The notes: generated by a model not told the origin, from the sequence alone. A DNA stretch of 64,000 nucleotides from Clostridia bacterium (GCA_900754285.1 CAAECB010000080.1:7056-71055); one strand, 5' to 3'; shown: positions 10,568-20,282, counted from the stretch's first letter. Numbers and translations: made by a program.

Positions 10568-12217
10568 ATGCCAAATCAAATAATAGCAAATACAGAAAAA
10601 GTTATAGAGCAAGAAACTATAGAAAAAAATACTGAACAAGAAAAAACAAATAGTATAGTTAATGAAGATATTACAATAAAAGAAGAAACAGAAAGCAAAA
10701 ATAATAGTGAAAAAATTACTCCTGTAGAAGAATATTTGCAAATATCTCAAACTGAAGAACCTAAACAAACTCATACTACAGCATTACAAGTGATTTTAAT
10801 AATAGCATCAATAATATTAGCAATATTTTTAATTTTCTTTTTAACTTTTACAATTGTAAACACAAAAAGCAACAAAATAATATCAAATATATTTATACAA
10901 AATTATGATATATCAAATTTAACACAAGAAGATGCAGTTAAAAAAATGAATAATATAATAACAAGTCAAATACCTGAAGAAATAACATTGAAACATAATG
11001 ATTATGAAACTTCTATATCAACAAAAGAATTAAACATTCAATTTGATACAACAACTGCTGTAAATGATGCTTACAAAGTCGGTAGAACAGGCAATTTATT
11101 GCAAAATGATTTAACAATATTAGAAACAAAATTACAAAGAAAACAATTTTCTTTAAAATTATCTTTAGATACAGATACATTAAAAAAACAATTACAAGAT
11201 ATTTCTGGAAAACTACCTGACAAAGTAAAAGAAAGTAGTTATTACATAGAAGGCTCTAATCTAATTTTGACAAAAGGGGAAACAGGAGTCGTTGTTGATG
11301 TTGATAAAACTGCTTCTGAAATTATAGAACAAATTCAAAACTTAAATGTAAAAAATAATTCAATAGAAATCTCTACTGAAGAAAAATCACCTAGTGCTTT
11401 AGATATTGATAGTATTCATTCAGAACTTTACTCTGAAGCCAAAGATGCTTACTTTACACAAAATCCCTATGCAATTTTTCCAAGTGAAAATGGTGTTGAT
11501 TTTGCAATTAGTATAGATGAAGCAAAAGCTATGTTACAAGAGGATAAAGAAGAATATGCAATTCCTCTAAAAGTACTTTACCCAAGTGTTACTACAAATA
11601 TGCTAGGCTCTGAAGCTTTTCCTAATCTTTTGTCACAATACTCTACAAGCTATTCTACAAGAGATCAAAAAAGAACAACTAATTTAAGATTAGCTGCTAA
11701 TAAAATAAATGGTACTGTTTTAATGCCTGGTGAGACTTTTTCTTATAATAAAGTTGTTGGAGAAAGAACTATTGCTGCTGGATATCAAGAAGCTCCTATT
11801 TATGTTAGTGGAAAAGTTGTTGATGGTTTAGGTGGTGGTATTTGCCAAATTACTACAACACTATATAATGCTGTAGTTTATGCCAATTTAGATATTGTGG
11901 AAAGAAGTAATCATCAATTTGTTCCTTCTTATGCTCCTGCAAGTCGTGATGCTACAGTTGTTTATGGTTCAATTGATTTTAAATTTAAAAATAACCGCGA
12001 CTACCCTATTAAAATTATTTGCTCTGTTCAAAATGGTATTGCTAATTTTCAAATTTATGGTTTGAAAACTGATAATGATTATGAAGTTACTATTTCTAAC
12101 AGAGTTACTGGTACTACTTCTAATGCAATCTATTCACAAGCTTACAAAATTCTAAAACAAAATGGTCAAGTTGTTAGTTCTACTTTGCTTTCTCAAGATG
12201 TATACAAAAGACATTAA
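10568..12217 (+). CDS. VanW-domain membrane protein (YoaR/VanW family)
   Basis: About 549 residues. An acidic/Lys-rich cytoplasmic N-terminus of about 70 residues precedes one transmembrane helix (about 75-100). Peptidoglycan-binding-like repeats follow, then a VanW domain (about 355-480) with TTNLRLAANKINGTVLMPGE, GGGICQITTTLYNA and the NHQF segment. VanW proteins accompany vancomycin-resistance clusters, but homologues are common in Clostridia and their biochemistry is unsettled. ATG 10568 is preferred because AAGG lies about 11 bases upstream; ATG 10556 directly abuts that site. A repeat and a terminator follow. Confidence 0.85.
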   Translation: MPNQIIANTEKVIEQETIEKNTEQEKTNSIVNEDITIKEETESKNNSEKITPVEEYLQISQTEEPKQTHTTALQVILIIASIILAIFLIFFLTFTIVNTKSNKIISNIFIQNYDISNLTQEDAVKKMNNIITSQIPEEITLKHNDYETSISTKELNIQFDTTTAVNDAYKVGRTGNLLQNDLTILETKLQRKQFSLKLSLDTDTLKKQLQDISGKLPDKVKESSYYIEGSNLILTKGETGVVVDVDKTASEIIEQIQNLNVKNNSIEISTEEKSPSALDIDSIHSELYSEAKDAYFTQNPYAIFPSENGVDFAISIDEAKAMLQEDKEEYAIPLKVLYPSVTTNMLGSEAFPNLLSQYSTSYSTRDQKRTTNLRLAANKINGTVLMPGETFSYNKVVGERTIAAGYQEAPIYVSGKVVDGLGGGICQITTTLYNAVVYANLDIVERSNHQFVPSYAPASRDATVVYGSIDFKFKNNRDYPIKIICSVQNGIANFQIYGLKTDNDYEVTISNRVTGTTSNAIYSQAYKILKQNGQVVSSTLLSQDVYKRH

Positions 12218-12226
12218 AAAGGTAAA

Positions 12227-12329
12227 GAACAAAAGCGGACATTAACAGCATTGGCACTTATTAGAACATTTTAAAGTCCGCGTATTTGTTCGCGCACGAA
12301 ATTTGCAAAGCAAATTTCTGTGCATTGTT
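12227..12329 (+). repeat. Full-length copy of host intergenic repeat (two-stem element)
   Basis: The body starts GAACAAAAGCGGAC and its middle carries GTCCGC and TTTGTTC, which pair back to the start. A second hairpin pairs GCACGAAATTTGC with GCAAATTTCTGTGC. Close copies occur at 58543 and 63811, with partial copies at 10352 and 15594. Confidence 0.85.
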
Positions 12330-12332
12330 AAT

Positions 12333-12370
12333 AGAACTATTAGTATAAAATACTAATAGTTCTTATTTTT
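12333..12370 (+). terminator. Terminator after the VanW gene
   Basis: A 13-bp perfect stem AGAACTATTAGTA/TACTAATAGTTCT with a short A/T loop is followed by TATTTTTTA. It separates the convergent VanW and ypeB genes and may serve both. Confidence 0.8.
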
Positions 12371-13755
12371 TACATTGTTAGAACCCCATTTGGAGTATCT
12401 TTAATAACTAAAATATCTTCTTCTCTACCATTTTCTGCATTAATATATACTAAAAATTCAGTATTATCTACTTTACCTTTAAATTCATAACACAAAATTT
12501 CAGTCTTCCATTCTGTAGGAATATATGCCATTCCTTCACTTTCTATATTAAGTTGTTTATTTAAAGTTTTTTTAGCATCTTCTTTAGAAATTTTGATTTT
12601 TGAAATATCTCTTATAGTATGATTATTTAAATATCCTGTAGTTTCAATACCTAAAACTTCTCCATTATCTAAAGCAACTTTAACTTTAATTAAATCTGGA
12701 TACATTACAACTCCATCTTGATTATAAGCATAATTTATAGTCATTATTCCATTTTGTTTTAAATAATATGTTTCTTTCATATTTTCAAAGCCATGTTTAG
12801 ATAAAAAATTTTTTCCAATATTGTCTGCATCATCTTGTGAGATTATTTCAGAAGTAACTTCTCTATCATAATTCATATAAATTACATGTCCACCTTTTTG
12901 AGAAATAGAAACACTTATATTTTTATCATCATTAGTTTGGACAGAAAATGTGTAAGAAGGAATTGTTGCATTTTCTGATAATCCTAAACTTGAAATCTCT
13001 TTTATTTTATCTTGATTAATTAATTGTGTTACAACTTGTTTTGCTTTTTCTTCATCAATATTTTCTCCTGTTAGTCCTTTTTTCTCTTCATTAGTCAAAT
13101 GTTCAGAAAATGCTCCATCATAAATTAATCCTGAATACTCATGAAAATTCTCTTCTAGATTACTAAATCCATCTTTACTTTCTGTACTTACTTGTTGTGC
13201 AAATGCTGCATTACCTTTTTTGGTTAACTCTCCCCATTTAATTCTTCCTGAATTAATATCTTCTGATAATTGATTCAAAATACTTTCTAGTTCTAAACTA
13301 TAATCATGTAATTCTTTTAGATTCTTCAAGTCCTCTTCTCCTAAGCTTTCATCATAAATATTTTTGCGTGATAAAGAATAACTATAATCACTTACTTGAT
13401 TTAAAAACTTTTGTGTTTTTTCAAGTTCCTGGCTCTCTATTGGTAATCTTGATAAATATGTCTGTGCCATATTGGCTTCTCTCCATAAACTTGTTAGTGT
13501 TTCTGCTCCATGTTGTGGTGTTGTTGATATTAATGATTTTGCCAAATATGTTTCTACATTTTCTACATAATCTACTAATTCATAAAATGCCATATTATAA
13601 GTATCTTCTGAAACTTGTCTTGCTTGTACTTGTTTTTGATATAATAATATTCCTAATATAATTATTATTAGCAAAAATACTCCTATTACACTTAGCATAT
13701 GCCCTTTTTTTAATCTATCTACCCAATCTTGAATTTTATTCATATAAATTTTCAT
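12370..13755 (-). CDS. ypeB: YpeB, germination protein required for SleB function
   Basis: A 461-residue spore protein that stabilises or localises the cortex-lytic enzyme SleB. An N-terminal membrane helix (about 20-40) is followed by the YpeB helical domain (MAFYELVDYVENVETYLAKSL, SLWREANMAQTYLSRLP, GNAAFAQQ) and C-terminal PepSY-like repeats (about 225-450). The ATG follows AAAGGAAAGGA. It lies 72 bases downstream of sleB, the usual operon arrangement. Good full-length family match. Confidence 0.92.
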   Translation of the reverse strand: MKIYMNKIQDWVDRLKKGHMLSVIGVFLLIIIILGILLYQKQVQARQVSEDTYNMAFYELVDYVENVETYLAKSLISTTPQHGAETLTSLWREANMAQTYLSRLPIESQELEKTQKFLNQVSDYSYSLSRKNIYDESLGEEDLKNLKELHDYSLELESILNQLSEDINSGRIKWGELTKKGNAAFAQQVSTESKDGFSNLEENFHEYSGLIYDGAFSEHLTNEEKKGLTGENIDEEKAKQVVTQLINQDKIKEISSLGLSENATIPSYTFSVQTNDDKNISVSISQKGGHVIYMNYDREVTSEIISQDDADNIGKNFLSKHGFENMKETYYLKQNGIMTINYAYNQDGVVMYPDLIKVKVALDNGEVLGIETTGYLNNHTIRDISKIKISKEDAKKTLNKQLNIESEGMAYIPTEWKTEILCYEFKGKVDNTEFLVYINAENGREEDILVIKDTPNGVLTM

Positions 13756-13826
13756 TCCTTTCCTTTATTGAAATTTTTTATAATGTAAATTTTATAAAAC
13801 TCCATTTTCCGCTTATCCATTCTTTA

Positions 13827-14321
13827 TTATTTGCAAAATCTGTGTTTACCTATTGTTTTTACTAATGGCCTTGACCATATCCATTTATTTGTTGCTGTTG
13901 CAGGATTAAAATAATATATACATCCACCTGTTGGATCCCATCCATTCATTGCATCTCTAGCAGCTTTATATACTGTTGAATTTTCTGCTATTGGCTTATT
14001 TATTTGTCCATCTGATACTGCTGTAAAAGCACCTTTTTGATATATTACTCCTGCTATCGTATTAGGGAACTGCGAACTTTTTACTCTGTTTAATATAACT
14101 GCTCCTACTGCAACTTGTCCCTCGTATGGTTCTCCTCTTGCTTCTCCATTAATTGCTCTTGCCATTAATTGTACATCTGATGTAGAGTTCGTACTTTTTG
14201 CATATGTTATACTAGAATATTTTTTATTACTTTTTTTAAATATGTTTTCCACAAATAACCCACATACTGTGAATAACATTATTACTAATAAACTTATTAA
14301 TATTTTTTTTATCTTTTTCAA
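13827..14321 (-). CDS. sleB: SleB-type spore cortex-lytic hydrolase
   Basis: 164 residues: an N-terminal hydrophobic anchor or signal, a short linker, then the Hydrolase_2 (SleB) domain from about residue 50, with LMARAINGEARGEPYEGQVA (the glutamate in GEARGE is expected to be catalytic), AVILNRV and the CIYYFNPATA segment. SleB lyses cortex peptidoglycan during germination. Many SleB proteins carry an N-terminal PG_binding_1 domain that is absent here. TTG at 14321 is chosen as start because GAGGTGAT lies just upstream; the longer ATG start lacks a site. Confidence 0.9.
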   Translation of the reverse strand: MKKIKKILISLLVIMLFTVCGLFVENIFKKSNKKYSSITYAKSTNSTSDVQLMARAINGEARGEPYEGQVAVGAVILNRVKSSQFPNTIAGVIYQKGAFTAVSDGQINKPIAENSTVYKAARDAMNGWDPTGGCIYYFNPATATNKWIWSRPLVKTIGKHRFCK

Positions 14322-14439
14322 ATTATCACCTCTTTCTATATTTTGTATTTTTTTCAAAAAAATATACATTATTTTTTTAATTTGCTTGTTTTTTTACAAA
14401 ATATATTATATAGTAATAACCATAGATTGAGAGGAAAAT

Positions 14440-15582
14440 ATGGATACAGATAAAAAGAAAATTATAATATTTTATGCATCATATGGAGGTGGACACCTAA
14501 ATGCAGCAAAGTCACTAGAAACATGTCTAAAAGCAGAACATCCGAATTTTGAAGTTGAACTAATTGATTGCATGAAATATGTAAATATAGGAATTGAAAA
14601 AATCACAACAACAGCATACAAAGAAATTACAAAAAAAATGCCATGGGCATGGGGAAAATTATATGCAGATTCTCAAAAAGGAATATTAGCACATTTATCA
14701 AGTAGAACAAATAAATTTTTTGCAATAAAATTGCTAAAATTATTAAGAGAAAAACGACCAGATATAATAATTTCAACACATTTTTTTGGAAGTCAAATGT
14801 GTAGTTATTTAAAAAGAAAAGGAAAAATAAATGCAAAATTAGCAACAATAATGACAGATTTTGCTCCACATGGTCAATGGCTAATTGGTAGTAATAATAT
14901 TGATTATTATTTTGTTGCTCATCAAGGTATGAAAACATATTTAATATCACAAAATATTTCTGAAGAAAAAATATTTGTTACAGGTATTCCTATTTCAAAT
15001 AGATTTTTATTAGATTTTAATAAACAAGAAATATTAGAAAATTTTAATCTGTCTAAAAATAGAAAAAACATTTTATTTTTTGGTGGTGGGGAATTTGGTC
15101 TAGGAAAAGCTAGGACCGTAGAAATCTTTGAATCCCTAGTAAAAAATATAAATAATAATTATTCTATTATTGCTGTTGCTGGTAAAAATGAAAAAATGAA
15201 ACAACATTTTGAAGAAGTTGTTTCTAAATATAACAAACAAGAATATGTGCGTGTACTTGGTTTTACTAATCAAGTTCCAGAATTAATGCATATCTGTGAA
15301 TTTGTAGTTACAAAACCAGGTGGTCTTACAACTTCAGAAAGTTTAGCATGTAATTTACCAATGGTTATTATTAACCCTCTTCCTGGTCAAGAAGAAGAAA
15401 ATGCAGAACTTCTTGTAAAAAATGGTATTGCTATTTGGATAAAAAAAGATGATAATCCTCAAGTAATTTTTGAACAACTTTTTTCTAATCCAGAAAAACT
15501 AAAAATTATGAAACAAAATACTAATATTTTAGCTAAACCTTTTTCAACTAAAAATATTTGTGAAATTATATTAGAACACTAG
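14440..15582 (+). CDS. UgtP-like processive diacylglycerol glucosyltransferase
   Basis: A 380-residue GT28/MGDG-synthase-type glycosyltransferase. The N-terminal domain starts IIIFYASYGGGHLNAAKSL, which matches the MGDG synthase GGGH motif; the C-terminal domain has FFGGGEFGLGKA and the nucleotide-binding TKPGGLTTSESLAC...PLPGQEEENA. It is expected to transfer glucose from UDP-glucose to diacylglycerol at the inner membrane face, giving glycolipid anchors. ATG follows GAGAGGAAA. The sugar-nucleotide genes near 60 kb could supply substrate. Sugar and product are inferred. Confidence 0.85.
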   Translation: MDTDKKKIIIFYASYGGGHLNAAKSLETCLKAEHPNFEVELIDCMKYVNIGIEKITTTAYKEITKKMPWAWGKLYADSQKGILAHLSSRTNKFFAIKLLKLLREKRPDIIISTHFFGSQMCSYLKRKGKINAKLATIMTDFAPHGQWLIGSNNIDYYFVAHQGMKTYLISQNISEEKIFVTGIPISNRFLLDFNKQEILENFNLSKNRKNILFFGGGEFGLGKARTVEIFESLVKNINNNYSIIAVAGKNEKMKQHFEEVVSKYNKQEYVRVLGFTNQVPELMHICEFVVTKPGGLTTSESLACNLPMVIINPLPGQEEENAELLVKNGIAIWIKKDDNPQVIFEQLFSNPEKLKIMKQNTNILAKPFSTKNICEIILEH

Positions 15583-15593
15583 CATAATATTTA

Positions 15594-15640
15594 GAACAAA
15601 AGCAGACATTAATAACCTTAGCACTTATTAAAAGATTTTA
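15594..15640 (+). repeat. Truncated host intergenic repeat
   Basis: Starts GAACAAAAGCAGACATTA and matches the first half of the family up to the TTTTAAAG segment, where a terminator replaces the second half. Confidence 0.7.
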
Positions 15641-15675
15641 AAGAGCCTCACTTCCAAAAGTTTGGCTCTTTTATC
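15640..15675 (+). terminator. Terminator after the glucosyltransferase gene
   Basis: AAGAGCC/GGCTCTT stem followed by TTTT, between convergent ugtP-like and recR genes. Confidence 0.75.
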
Positions 15676-15713
15676 TATTAAAATTTGCTCTAATTTTAAA
15701 AACAAATTTATTA

Positions 15714-16322
15714 TTAAATTTCTCTTCTACCTTCTAGTGCTTTAGTCAAAGTAACTTCATCTGTATACTCCAAGTCTCCTCCAACAGGAACTCCATGAGC
15801 AATTCTAGTAACCTTAATTCCTAAAGGCTTAATTAATTTAGACAAATACATAGCCGTAGCTTCACCCTCAACTCTAGGATTTGTAGCTAATATAACTTCT
15901 TTAACTTGTCCATCCATAAGTCTAGAAAGTAATTCTTTAATTTTAATATCATCTGGTCCCACACCATTCATAGGAGAAATAGAACCATGTAAAACATGAT
16001 ATACACCTTTAAATTCATGTGTTTTTTCCATTGCCACAATATCTCTTACATCTTCAACTACACATATAGAAGATGCATCTCTTTTTGGATTACTGCAAAT
16101 TGGACATGGGTCAGTATCTGAAATATTAAAACATTTACTACAATATTTCAAATTTTTCTTTGCCTCTAATATAGAATTTACAAATTTGCTTGTTTCTTCT
16201 TCTGTTGAATTTAATATATAAAATGCAAGTCTAGCAGCAGTCTTATGACCAATGCTAGGCAATCTTTCAAAACTTTCTATTAGTCTTTCTATTGATGGTG
16301 AATATAATGACATTCCATTCAC
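15714..16322 (-). CDS. recR: RecR recombination mediator
   Basis: A 202-residue protein acting with RecF/RecO to load RecA at gaps. Helix-hairpin-helix ([14 protein letters not shown]), four-cysteine zinc site (CSKC...CPIC) and a Toprim domain ([19 protein letters not shown], then GEATAMYL) are all present at usual length. Two ATGs, at 16322 and 16313, share the AAAGG upstream site; 16322 has the better spacing. Forms the conserved unit dnaX, ebfC, recR. Confidence 0.97.
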   Translation of the reverse strand: MNGMSLYSPSIERLIESFERLPSIGHKTAARLAFYILNSTEEETSKFVNSILEAKKNLKYCSKCFNISDTDPCPICSNPKRDASSICVVEDVRDIVAMEKTHEFKGVYHVLHGSISPMNGVGPDDIKIKELLSRLMDGQVKEVILATNPRVEGEATAMYLSKLIKPLGIKVTRIAHGVPVGGDLEYTDEVTLTKALEGRREI

Positions 16323-16409
16323 GCCCTTTCCCTAAAGCATATATCATTTACGATTTTTGTGCACTGTTATTTTTTATTCTTTAATAACCTGCTATTATCA
16401 AAATTAAAA

Positions 16410-16754
16410 TTACATCAAACCAGGTATATTAAATTTACCTAATTCAGCAGCTTGAGCAGAATCAACTTTTCTTAAAGCTTCATTAACACAAGTTAAAATT
16501 AAATCTTCTAGCATTTCTACATCATCTGGATCAACCACATCTTTTTGAATTTTAATTTCTTTTAAAGTTTTATCTCCTGAAACTTTAACACTAATAGCTC
16601 CTCCTCCAGCAGTTGCGTCAAATTCTTTTTGAGCTAATTCTTCTTGTGATTTTTCCATACTTACTTGCATTTTTTTAGCTTCTTTCATTAAATTATTTAT
16701 ATTCATTCCTCCGAATCCGCCCATACCTCCTGGGAATCCACCTCTTTTTGCCAT
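16410..16754 (-). CDS. ebfC: YbaB/EbfC nucleoid-associated protein
   Basis: 114 residues. Gly-rich N-terminus (RGGFPGGMGGFGGMN), then the YbaB fold with helical MKEAKKMQVSMEKSQEELA and the VSGDKTLKEIKI sheet. Dimeric DNA-binding protein encoded between dnaX and recR in most Firmicutes. ATG at 16754 is preferred, with AAAGGA 11 bases upstream. Confidence 0.95.
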   Translation of the reverse strand: MAKRGGFPGGMGGFGGMNINNLMKEAKKMQVSMEKSQEELAQKEFDATAGGGAISVKVSGDKTLKEIKIQKDVVDPDDVEMLEDLILTCVNEALRKVDSAQAAELGKFNIPGLM

Positions 16755-16852
16755 TTTTATCACATTCCTTTCACTTATATTTTAATAAATTAGACATTTT
16801 CTACTTTCATATTTTAAGAACTTTATTAAAATATGAAAACAATTTTTTATGC

Positions 16853-18460
16853 TTAATCAATTATATTTAATGGTATATTTGCATCATTTGCAAAATTTTG
16901 TAAATTTTGCTCAGCCGTAAGTTTTGTTACCACTGCATTTGATGTGTCTATATATTTAATATGCATTTCTTTGCCACAAGCCATTGAAACCAATTTAGTT
17001 AATTCTTTTACATTTTCTTGTTTTTCTAAAACTGTTTTTCCAAAAGGTGTTAAACCTTTTGAAAATTCAATACCTACTGTCATATCATTTATTTCTTTTG
17101 CTTGTGTATTTATTAAATTTGTATATAAAACAATTCTTCCATTGTTTTTTAAACTTCCTAATATATTAGGCCATGCCTTAGCAATACCTTCACTTGATGC
17201 TTTTATTTTTATTTCTGGTCTTATTGATACATTTTTTTGTGTATTATTTGTTCTTAAATTATTAGCCTGCACATTATTTACCACAACACTATTTGCTTGA
17301 CTACTAGGCATTTGTACTGTTTGACTAACTCCTGCTGGAGCTTGAGTTGTATAAACCACTTGTTGTACTTGTGTAAATTCTTCTGGCTTAGCACATAATT
17401 TTATCATCTCTGCTTGGAAAACTACACTCTTTTGATTAGACCATTTTATCCTGCTTTGTAATTCAGACAATTGATATATTAATTGTACTAATCTCATTTT
17501 AGGAACTTCAATAGATATATTTTTTATTTGTTCTAATTCGTTTTGATTATATAAATCTAATTTTTTTGTACTTTGGAATACTAATATATCTTTTACATAT
17601 TTAATCATTTCAAATAAAAAATTATCTAAATCTTTTCCCTGATTTAAAATATCATTTGTACTTTGTATTGTGTTTTCAACATTATATTCAATTATAGCTT
17701 TTACAATGTTATTAACAAAATCAAATTTAGGAATTCCTACTAAATCTTTTATTTTATCTTCATCTATTTTGTTTTCTCCATCTTGTATGCATCTTTCCAA
17801 AATAGATAATGCATCTCTCATTGCTCCCTCTGACAAAACCGCTATAATTTGAAGTGCTCCTTCTGTTATTTCTATATTGCTTTCTTCGCAAACAATTTTT
17901 AATCTTTTTATTATATCTTCATTTGATATTCTTTTAAAATCAAATCTTTGACATCTTGATAAAATTGTTGCTGGCAATTTTTGTGGTTCTGTTGTTGCTA
18001 AAATAAATTTTACATGTTCTGGTGGTTCTTCTAATGTTTTTAATAGTGCATTGAATGCTGCTATTGAAAGCATATGAACCTCATCTATTATATATACTCT
18101 ATATTTTGCTTTTGTTGGTAAAAAATTTACTTCTTCTCTTATACTTCTAACATCTTCAACACCATTATTAGAGGCTGCATCCATTTCTACAATATCTGTT
18201 AAAGACCCATTTATTGCTGCTTTGCAGATTTCACATTCATTACATGGCTCTCCATCTTTTGGATTTAAGCAATTTATTGCTCTTGCCAAAATTTTTGCAG
18301 ATGATGTTTTTCCTGTTCCTCTTCCTCCATTAAACAAATATGCATGGCCTACTCTATTAGCCATAATTTGATTTCTTAGTGTTCTTGTTATATGTTCTTG
18401 ACCAACCATTTCTCCAAAAGTCATTGGTCTAAATTTTCTATAAAGAGCTGTGTACCCCAC
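16853..18460 (-). CDS. dnaX: DNA polymerase III subunit gamma/tau
   Basis: 535 residues. Clamp-loader ATPase with Walker A GGRGTGKTSSAK, four zinc cysteines (CLNPKDGEPCNECEIC), Walker B IIDEVHMLS, sensor segment ATTEPQKLPATILSRCQRF, and DNA_pol3 domain III. The C-terminal 150 residues are poorly conserved. Start is taken as GTG at 18460 (MGYTALYRKFRPMTF) with AAAGGA ten bases upstream; longer frames run into the SRP RNA. Confidence 0.96.
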   Translation of the reverse strand: MGYTALYRKFRPMTFGEMVGQEHITRTLRNQIMANRVGHAYLFNGGRGTGKTSSAKILARAINCLNPKDGEPCNECEICKAAINGSLTDIVEMDAASNNGVEDVRSIREEVNFLPTKAKYRVYIIDEVHMLSIAAFNALLKTLEEPPEHVKFILATTEPQKLPATILSRCQRFDFKRISNEDIIKRLKIVCEESNIEITEGALQIIAVLSEGAMRDALSILERCIQDGENKIDEDKIKDLVGIPKFDFVNNIVKAIIEYNVENTIQSTNDILNQGKDLDNFLFEMIKYVKDILVFQSTKKLDLYNQNELEQIKNISIEVPKMRLVQLIYQLSELQSRIKWSNQKSVVFQAEMIKLCAKPEEFTQVQQVVYTTQAPAGVSQTVQMPSSQANSVVVNNVQANNLRTNNTQKNVSIRPEIKIKASSEGIAKAWPNILGSLKNNGRIVLYTNLINTQAKEINDMTVGIEFSKGLTPFGKTVLEKQENVKELTKLVSMACGKEMHIKYIDTSNAVVTKLTAEQNLQNFANDANIPLNIID

Positions 18461-18489
18461 TCCTATCACATCCTTTATACAACAAAAAT

Positions 18490-18622
18490 GGTAAGGTCTT
18501 AATCTCTCTATAGAGAGCACTCCACACAAAAGTATCTACTTATTGCTGCTTCCTTCCGGATCTGACAAGGTTCATAGGCTCCTGTCGGATTACTCTCTAT
18601 ACAAAGATTAAATCCTTTACCA
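18490..18622 (-). ncRNA. ffs: Bacterial SRP RNA (4.5S/scRNA)
   Basis: On the minus strand the apical hairpin holds the conserved CAGGAGCC...TCCGGAAGGAAGCAGC signature that binds Ffh. Below it TATAGAGAG pairs with CTCTCTATA, and an outer helix joins the GGATTTAATCT and AGATTAAGACC segments. It lies directly upstream of dnaX, the usual Firmicutes location. Ends are estimated from the outer helix; it appears to be a short form without an Alu domain. Confidence 0.93.
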
Positions 18623-18667
18623 TCTGTATTATATACTGATTTATAATTTTTGGCAAGTACTTTTTCA

Positions 18668-19438
18668 TTATTCTTTTATTCTTTTAAAAACATATTTGCT
18701 CATATCCGTAAATTCTTTTGATGCTGTCCCATTTTCTATAACATCTTCTAATGGTAATTCTAACGGAATTGAAGCTTTATATATTTTACCAGAATCTAAT
18801 TTTATTGAAATATCAAATTTGATATTTATTTTTAAATCTTCTAAAGAAATATTTGCCTTTTTTAATAATTCATTATGATTAATTTGTTCATCATTTGCTA
18901 CATAATTTGCAATATCACAATTACTACAGCGGAAAACCATAATTCCACCTTGATTTGTGATTTTCATTTCTTTCATATCTGCTTTTTCTGCTACTTCATA
19001 TTTTAAGTCTTTTGTAATATTTTCTTCTACATTAGAAAATATCGCATTTGGATTTTCAATATCTGGCCTAAATATTTTTAGTGTTCCTTTTTCATTTTCT
19101 TTACTGACTTCTATATTATCTATATTTATTTCTTTTATAGTTTCTTTCTTTTCTGATTCATTGTATTCTGGATTTTTGTCTACATATAAATATATATCAT
19201 TATCCTGGTCTATTGTAAAATTCCATTGATTTCCTTCTACTTTTTCTTCTTTATCATTTCCTTGTGCTGAACTTATTATTGATATTTTTGAAAGTATATA
19301 TGGCATATTTGTTTCGCCTTCTACTTCATATTTTACACTTGTTATCCAAACTGCAAATATTACAATAAATATAATAAATAATAAAATCCCTATGTGAAAA
19401 AATTTATTGTTTGTTATTCTTTTTATATCAAATTTCAT
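18668..19438 (-). CDS. Membrane-anchored protein of unknown function
   Basis: 256 residues: one N-terminal transmembrane helix (about 15-35), then a mostly beta extracytoplasmic domain with a CSNC pair near residue 172. No family recognised. It overlaps tadA by 11 bases and is followed by the SRP RNA, so it belongs to the tadA transcript. Clear ribosome site (AAGGGA) inside tadA's last codons. Confidence 0.75.
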   Translation of the reverse strand: MKFDIKRITNNKFFHIGILLFIIFIVIFAVWITSVKYEVEGETNMPYILSKISIISSAQGNDKEEKVEGNQWNFTIDQDNDIYLYVDKNPEYNESEKKETIKEINIDNIEVSKENEKGTLKIFRPDIENPNAIFSNVEENITKDLKYEVAEKADMKEMKITNQGGIMVFRCSNCDIANYVANDEQINHNELLKKANISLEDLKINIKFDISIKLDSGKIYKASIPLELPLEDVIENGTASKEFTDMSKYVFKRIKE

Positions 19439-19919
19439 TATTTATCACATTCCCTTCTTTTTTCTTTTGCTTTGCTAATCGCAAGTCTTTAAAAAAGTCT
19501 TTTAGTATTTGCTCACATTCTTCTTCTAACACTCCTGATTCATATTCTACTTTGTGATTAAATGTGTAATCTTCTAGTAAATTAAAAACAGAACCTATTG
19601 CTCCTGTTTTTAAATCATGTGTTCCATAATATATTTTTTTTATTCTTGATTGTATTATCGCTCCTGCACACATTGCACATGGCTCTAATGTTACATACAT
19701 CTCACAATCTAATAATCTCCATGATTGTAATTTTTTACTTGCTTTTTGTATTGCTATTATTTCTGCATGTTTTGTTGTGTCTGTTTTACTTTCTTTTAAG
19801 TTATGCCCTCTTGCTATTATTTTTCCATCTTTTACTATTACACATCCTACTGGTACTTCTAGTTTTTCATATGCTTTTTTGGCTTCTTTTAACGCTTCTT
19901 TCATGAATTTTTCTTGCAT
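19428..19919 (-). CDS. tadA: tRNA adenosine-34 deaminase TadA
   Basis: 163 residues. Converts A34 to inosine in tRNA-Arg(ACG), allowing CGU/CGC/CGA decoding but not CGG. Zinc deaminase motifs HAEIIAIQ and PCAMCAGAI are intact. ATG at 19919 follows GAAAGGAAAG. It sits 72 bases downstream of the original end of tRNA-Arg, now separated by the prophage. Its presence bears on the CGG observation because TadA-modified tRNA-Arg does not read CGG. Confidence 0.95.
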   Translation of the reverse strand: MQEKFMKEALKEAKKAYEKLEVPVGCVIVKDGKIIARGHNLKESKTDTTKHAEIIAIQKASKKLQSWRLLDCEMYVTLEPCAMCAGAIIQSRIKKIYYGTHDLKTGAIGSVFNLLEDYTFNHKVEYESGVLEEECEQILKDFFKDLRLAKQKKKEGNVINNEI

Positions 19920-19991
19920 TTTTTGCTTTCCTTTCCAATAGCGCATTTTATAATATTAAAATTTTTCATCTAGCCATTTTCTTACTTTTTC

Positions 19992-20004
19992 TTGGTGTTC
20001 CCAG
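19992..20004. repeat. attL core, duplicated tRNA-Arg 3' end
   Basis: TTGGTGTTCCCAG matches 58354-58366 exactly, covering the acceptor 3' strand, discriminator base and CCA of tRNA-Arg. Host tadA lies to the left and phage DNA to the right. Confidence 0.8.
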
Positions 20005-20115
20005 CCATTTTTATATAATTTATACAAATTTCTAAATGCTAGGAACAAACATATACTTAATATTTTAAACCTTTTTAAACTTTTGCAATTTTCTAATAAC
20101 TCTATAAAACTTTTT

Positions 20116-20140
20116 CTATTGCATTAATTATTGCATTACC
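20116..20140. promoter_or_regulatory. Putative integrase arm-type sites (left)
   Basis: Two copies of TATTGCATTA-like sequence, CTATTGCATTA and ATTGCATTACC. A matching pair occurs at 58273-58295 inside the other end, as expected for arm sites in attP. Confidence 0.55.
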
Positions 20141-20282
20141 TTATCATTTTATTTACAGTATTTATTCTGACTAAATTTACAACTTTATTAAAAGTTTTAT
20201 TAAATACATTTACAATTAATTTTTCTTTCCAATTTAATTCTTCTGTTAGTTCATTTACTACTATTTCTTTTGCTTCTTTCAT
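20136..20282 (-). CDS. Small basic protein, unknown
   Basis: 48 residues beginning MKEAKEIVVNELTEELNWKE and ending RINTVNKMIR. The ATG at 20282 follows AAGGAAGGGA, and a strong promoter lies just upstream. A longer in-frame start at 20399 also has a GAGGGG site but lies upstream of that promoter. Last minus-strand gene before attL. No family recognised. Confidence 0.6.
   Translation of the reverse strand: MKEAKEIVVNELTEELNWKEKLIVNVFNKTFNKVVNLVRINTVNKMIR

Noticed and set aside
19948..20115. Open minus-strand frame ending NGWEHQEKVRKWLDEKF next to tadA
   Set aside because: It has no start codon or ribosome site, is under 60 codons, and crosses the attL core, so it is most likely chance coding across the junction.
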